From the NCBI GenBank assembly GCA_047614505.1, contig JBLHGQ010000015.1, positions 1 through 35,943 of the forward strand: 35,943 bases of DNA, read 5' to 3'. A model generated the notes under the pieces. That model had not been told where the DNA came from. It saw nothing but the letters and a program-made list of their open reading frames with translations, and searched no databases. This document shows, one piece after another, positions 33,711-35,943 of the stretch (positions within the stretch are counted from its first letter, which is position 1; every line of letters starts with the position of its first letter). The translations under genes were made by a program, and so were the position numbers. Source of the stretch: JABDJL01 sp047614505. Lineage in GTDB: Bacteria; Pseudomonadota; Gammaproteobacteria; Xanthomonadales; SZUA-36.

Positions 33711-34745
33711 ATGAAAATCAAATTACTGATGTGCCTGGGCATATTGTTAAGCCTGCCTGCATTCGCGCTTGATCAAGAGGCGGAGCGCTACGTCAAACTG
33801 GCGCTTGAACTGGGTGAGTACGACGCGGACTATGTTGACGCCTACCTAGGGCCGGCCGAATGGGCGGAAGAAGCAAAGGAAAACCTCCGGCCAAAAGTTG
33901 AGTTGGCACAAGCCATTGCCGCATTACTGGCAGACCTGAAGAAAATTTCACCTGCTGACAAAGAAACCAGGGCCAGGCACAAGGCCCTGCTGCTGAACGT
34001 GCAGGCGATGGACACCCGCATTCGGATGGTGAGTGGCGAATCCTTTTCTTTTGCCGAGGAGGCGCGCCTGCTGTACGACGCAAGCCTGCCTGACTATTCA
34101 TTTTCAGAATTCGATCAAGCCATCAGCCTCGGGTGTCATGAAGGCTATCCCGGTCATCACGTCTGGAATGTTCTGGTTGAAAACCGGCTATTGAAAGAAA
34201 AGGGCTGGATCGAATTCTCGGTGTTTCCCTTGTTCAGCCCGGAAGGTCTTATCGGCGAGGGAAGTGCGAATTACGGCGTTGAACTCGCATTTCCAGATGA
34301 AGAGAAGATCAAATATGAGCGTGAAGTGCTGTTTCCGTTGGCGGGCCTGGATCCGGAAAAAGCTATCATGCTTGATAAACTGAATAAGTTGACGACAAAA
34401 TTGAGTCATGCAACCACTGCCACGGCCCAGCTTTACCTCGACGGGAAAATATCCCGCGATGAGGCCATCGAGCAACGCCGGAAATATGCATTAACTTCAC
34501 GCGAGCGTGCCGAACAGAGCGTTGGGTTTATCGAGCAGTACCGCTCCTATGTGCTCAATTACAGCCTGGGTAAGGACATCGTAAAAAAGTATATTGAGCA
34601 ACAGGGTGATAGCGCGGAGTCCCATTGGGCGGCCTTCGAACGTATGTTGACTGAATTACCTTCGGCTTCGGATATGACAAGTTACGTAAAACATAAAAAA
34701 ACCCCGCCAAAAGGCGGGGCTTTCTTCATTCAGGTAAGAAAGTAG
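33711..34745 (+). CDS. exported metalloprotease-like protein with probable internal deletion
   Basis: 344 residues from ATG 33711 (ATG 33708 and TTG 33705 are alternatives, no clear ribosome site). Signal peptide ends at PAFA. The middle carries the zinc-type motif SLGCHEGYPGHHVWN and later GEGSANYGVELAFP, as in DUF885-like peptidases. In relatives, as I recall them, about 100 residues separate the RLLYD segment from the HEGYPGHH motif; here SFSEFD runs straight into QAISLGCHEG, so an in-frame deletion is likely and activity is doubtful. The last 15 or so codons (KKTPPKGGAFFIQVRK) are the translation of a terminator hairpin, so the natural stop also seems lost. Possibly a decaying gene. Confidence 0.65.
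   Translation: MKIKLLMCLGILLSLPAFALDQEAERYVKLALELGEYDADYVDAYLGPAEWAEEAKENLRPKVELAQAIAALLADLKKISPADKETRARHKALLLNVQAMDTRIRMVSGESFSFAEEARLLYDASLPDYSFSEFDQAISLGCHEGYPGHHVWNVLVENRLLKEKGWIEFSVFPLFSPEGLIGEGSANYGVELAFPDEEKIKYEREVLFPLAGLDPEKAIMLDKLNKLTTKLSHATTATAQLYLDGKISRDEAIEQRRKYALTSRERAEQSVGFIEQYRSYVLNYSLGKDIVKKYIEQQGDSAESHWAAFERMLTELPSASDMTSYVKHKKTPPKGGAFFIQVRK
34695..34719. terminator. bidirectional terminator overlapping the end of the metalloprotease-like gene
   Basis: CCCCGCC-AAAA-GGCGGGG (34702-34719) with seven A before it, giving seven T on the minus strand after the hairpin; on the plus strand CTTTCTTC follows. It best serves the minus-strand secreted-protein gene ending at 34747. Confidence 0.85.
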
Positions 34746-34746
34746 A

Positions 34747-35679
34747 TTAGTCGATAACTATCGGATCCCCGTAACTTCCGTTTTCATCCTTGACGGCACG
34801 AACGGTCTGGACAGTCATCATCCACTTACCGATGTAAGCCCAGGCTTCTGCTTTGGCTGAGCCACTGCTGTAGAGGCATGACTCATATGCATCAAACTCA
34901 TCATACTGCGGATAGCCACCCGTCAATACGCAATCCCCTTCACTGACATCAGAGTCGATGACCCCATCCTGGCAGCCGAGGTCTGCTGATTCGTATGCGC
35001 ACCCAGCCTCTGCGGTGGCCGAAGCTTGGGTCTCAAATTTTGCCACGATGTCATAGTCGCCCTGCGGGAGGTTGGGGAATACGAAATTGAAGTGGTGCGA
35101 TGCAAGCGTAGTAATTCCCAATGAGATCGCCTCGTCCAGCACGCTGCAATCCGAGAGCTTGAATGAACCGGATGCGGTTAAATCATCGATAATCTCTCCC
35201 TCGAGAACAACGGTTACATCGCAGTTCTCAATTACACCGCCAAGAACCGCTTCGAGTTCCTGGTTACGATTGCTGAGCGTCACATAACCCGGCTTGCCTT
35301 CATAGCAATTCAAGGTTTCAGTCTCGCAGGCAAACAATGTTACGCCGCCCTCAGCGAAAGCTGCAGCGCTGGAGGTTGAGCCGCGTTTGCCTTTCACTTC
35401 GGTCAAGGTGCCAAGGGCAACCTGGGCCGATAGGCCGACTAGCAATTCCTTGGATTGCGGAACCCGGATTTGGGCGAAACCAGACAGTACTGAATTATCG
35501 TCACCGGCCCCGAGTTCGCCACATAGAGACCCATCAGGGTAGCTATCGCAAGCTTGAGAAAGTACGAATGTTGGATCTATCTCGTCGTTGTACACTGCGG
35601 TGAACTTTGCGGACTGCGCCACGGCACTACCTGCAATCATGGCGGATACCAATGCAATAAAAATTAGAAATCGTTTCAT
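34747..35679 (-). CDS. secreted cysteine-rich protein of unknown function
   Basis: 310 residues from ATG 35679 (MKRFLIFIALVSAMIAGSAVAQ), chosen because AGGAG lies nine bases upstream; an ATG at 35688 adds three residues. Clear signal peptide ending AVAQ. The mature part is acidic, with about a dozen cysteines in pairs (ACDSYPDGSLC, FACETETLNC, GCAYESADLGC, GDCVL, ESCLY), suggesting disulfides, and beta-rich sequence. No family recognised. Followed by a strong terminator; likely a single-gene unit. Confidence 0.7.
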   Translation of the reverse strand: MKRFLIFIALVSAMIAGSAVAQSAKFTAVYNDEIDPTFVLSQACDSYPDGSLCGELGAGDDNSVLSGFAQIRVPQSKELLVGLSAQVALGTLTEVKGKRGSTSSAAAFAEGGVTLFACETETLNCYEGKPGYVTLSNRNQELEAVLGGVIENCDVTVVLEGEIIDDLTASGSFKLSDCSVLDEAISLGITTLASHHFNFVFPNLPQGDYDIVAKFETQASATAEAGCAYESADLGCQDGVIDSDVSEGDCVLTGGYPQYDEFDAYESCLYSSGSAKAEAWAYIGKWMMTVQTVRAVKDENGSYGDPIVID

Positions 35680-35742
35680 TTTTCCCATACTCCTCTATAT
35701 ATTAGTTTTTCCGAAAAATCCGTTCTCCGAATGAAGAACTGT

Positions 35743-35943
35743 CTAGCGACAATGCCGCCGCGATAGCCAGTCTGAAACCAGGTAATCCGCCTCGGCTTTT
35801 TTTACCCTGTTTACGCCCGGGCGCGCGATTTTCTTGGACTTGGCGTAAGTGCCAGTACGTACACCATATGTACCATCGTGCCCTGAACAACGCTCTATCA
35901 TCTGGATATCAGAATCCGGCACCAGTGCAAGAATATCTTTGGT
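35743..35943 (-). CDS. Fe-S oxidoreductase / CCG-domain protein, C-terminal fragment (continues past window)
   Basis: The minus-strand frame is open from the window edge to TAG 35743 (66 codons). The sequence MIERCSGHDGTYGVRTGTYAKS resembles the second CCG region of GlpC/heterodisulfide reductase-related proteins, followed by KIARPGVNRVKKAEADYLVSD. Relatives then have a cysteine (SDCP) and about 30 more residues; here it reads SDWLSRRHCR and stops. Either a shortened or a frameshifted gene. Most of it lies outside the window. Confidence 0.55.
   Translation of the reverse strand, partial: TKDILALVPDSDIQMIERCSGHDGTYGVRTGTYAKSKKIARPGVNRVKKAEADYLVSDWLSRRHCR

Noticed and set aside
35702..35890. 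62-codon minus-strand reading frame
   Set aside because: It overlaps, in another frame, the recognisable Fe-S/CCG sequence; at most its end is the frameshifted tail of that gene.

Overview
The window looks like a chromosomal stretch of a free-living gammaproteobacterium, probably a marine or environmental lineage. The gene neighbourhoods resemble those of Pseudomonas and relatives: a SPOR protein beside argS, pyrE divergent from an exonuclease III/Crc-type gene, fis-purH-purD, and anmK-M23 peptidase-tyrS. The species cannot be named from the sequence. Most genes are housekeeping. No rRNA, tRNA, CRISPR array, phage or insertion sequence was recognised. TTG start codons are frequent (argS, ampG, yccF, probably dctM).

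Layout. 1-2678 (+): the 3' part of a Bat-type VWA/TPR gene and a BatD gene. 2675-5030 (-): SPOR protein and argS. 5031-5506: a 476-base spacer carrying DnaA-box-like sites. 5507-7971: a TRAP permease and a TRAP binding protein, convergent, with no small permease between or beside them. 8069-8275 (+): a DUF465/YdcH-like gene. 8291-10819 (-): plsB, preceded by a promoter and a strong terminator that may be an attenuator or a small RNA. 11032-20153 (-): a long co-directional run pyrE, DUF4124, DUF3426, fis, purH, purD, uvrD, alpha/beta hydrolase, pyrF. 20246-22299 (+): exonuclease III and an AmpG-like permease. 22330-25196 (-): yccF, anmK and an M23 peptidase. 25343-28946 (+): tyrS, an MTH1-like Nudix hydrolase, a dipeptidase and a VTT membrane protein. 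28903-31507 (-): GT39 and GT2 glycosyltransferases and a CPXCG protein. 31524-32873 (-): a DUF222-HNH endonuclease gene. 33116-34745 (+): an NTF2-like gene and a shortened metalloprotease-like gene. 34747-35943 (-): a cysteine-rich secreted protein and the end of an Fe-S/CCG protein.

How the genes fit together. The central block combines purine and pyrimidine synthesis (pyrE, purH, purD, pyrF) with DNA upkeep (uvrD, exonuclease III, Nudix) and the regulator fis. AmpG, AnmK and the M23 peptidase form a murein cutting and recycling neighbourhood. The two glycosyltransferases form a polyprenyl-phosphate-sugar pair.

Most striking is the DUF222-HNH nuclease. It has a near-perfect LexA (SOS) box over its own -10 region, and its coding sequence carries three copies of one long palindrome, read in two different reading frames. 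Other notable points are a promoter-terminator leader in front of plsB, a full-length purD whose expected start codon is ATA, and a metalloprotease-like gene whose stop codon lies beyond a terminator hairpin.
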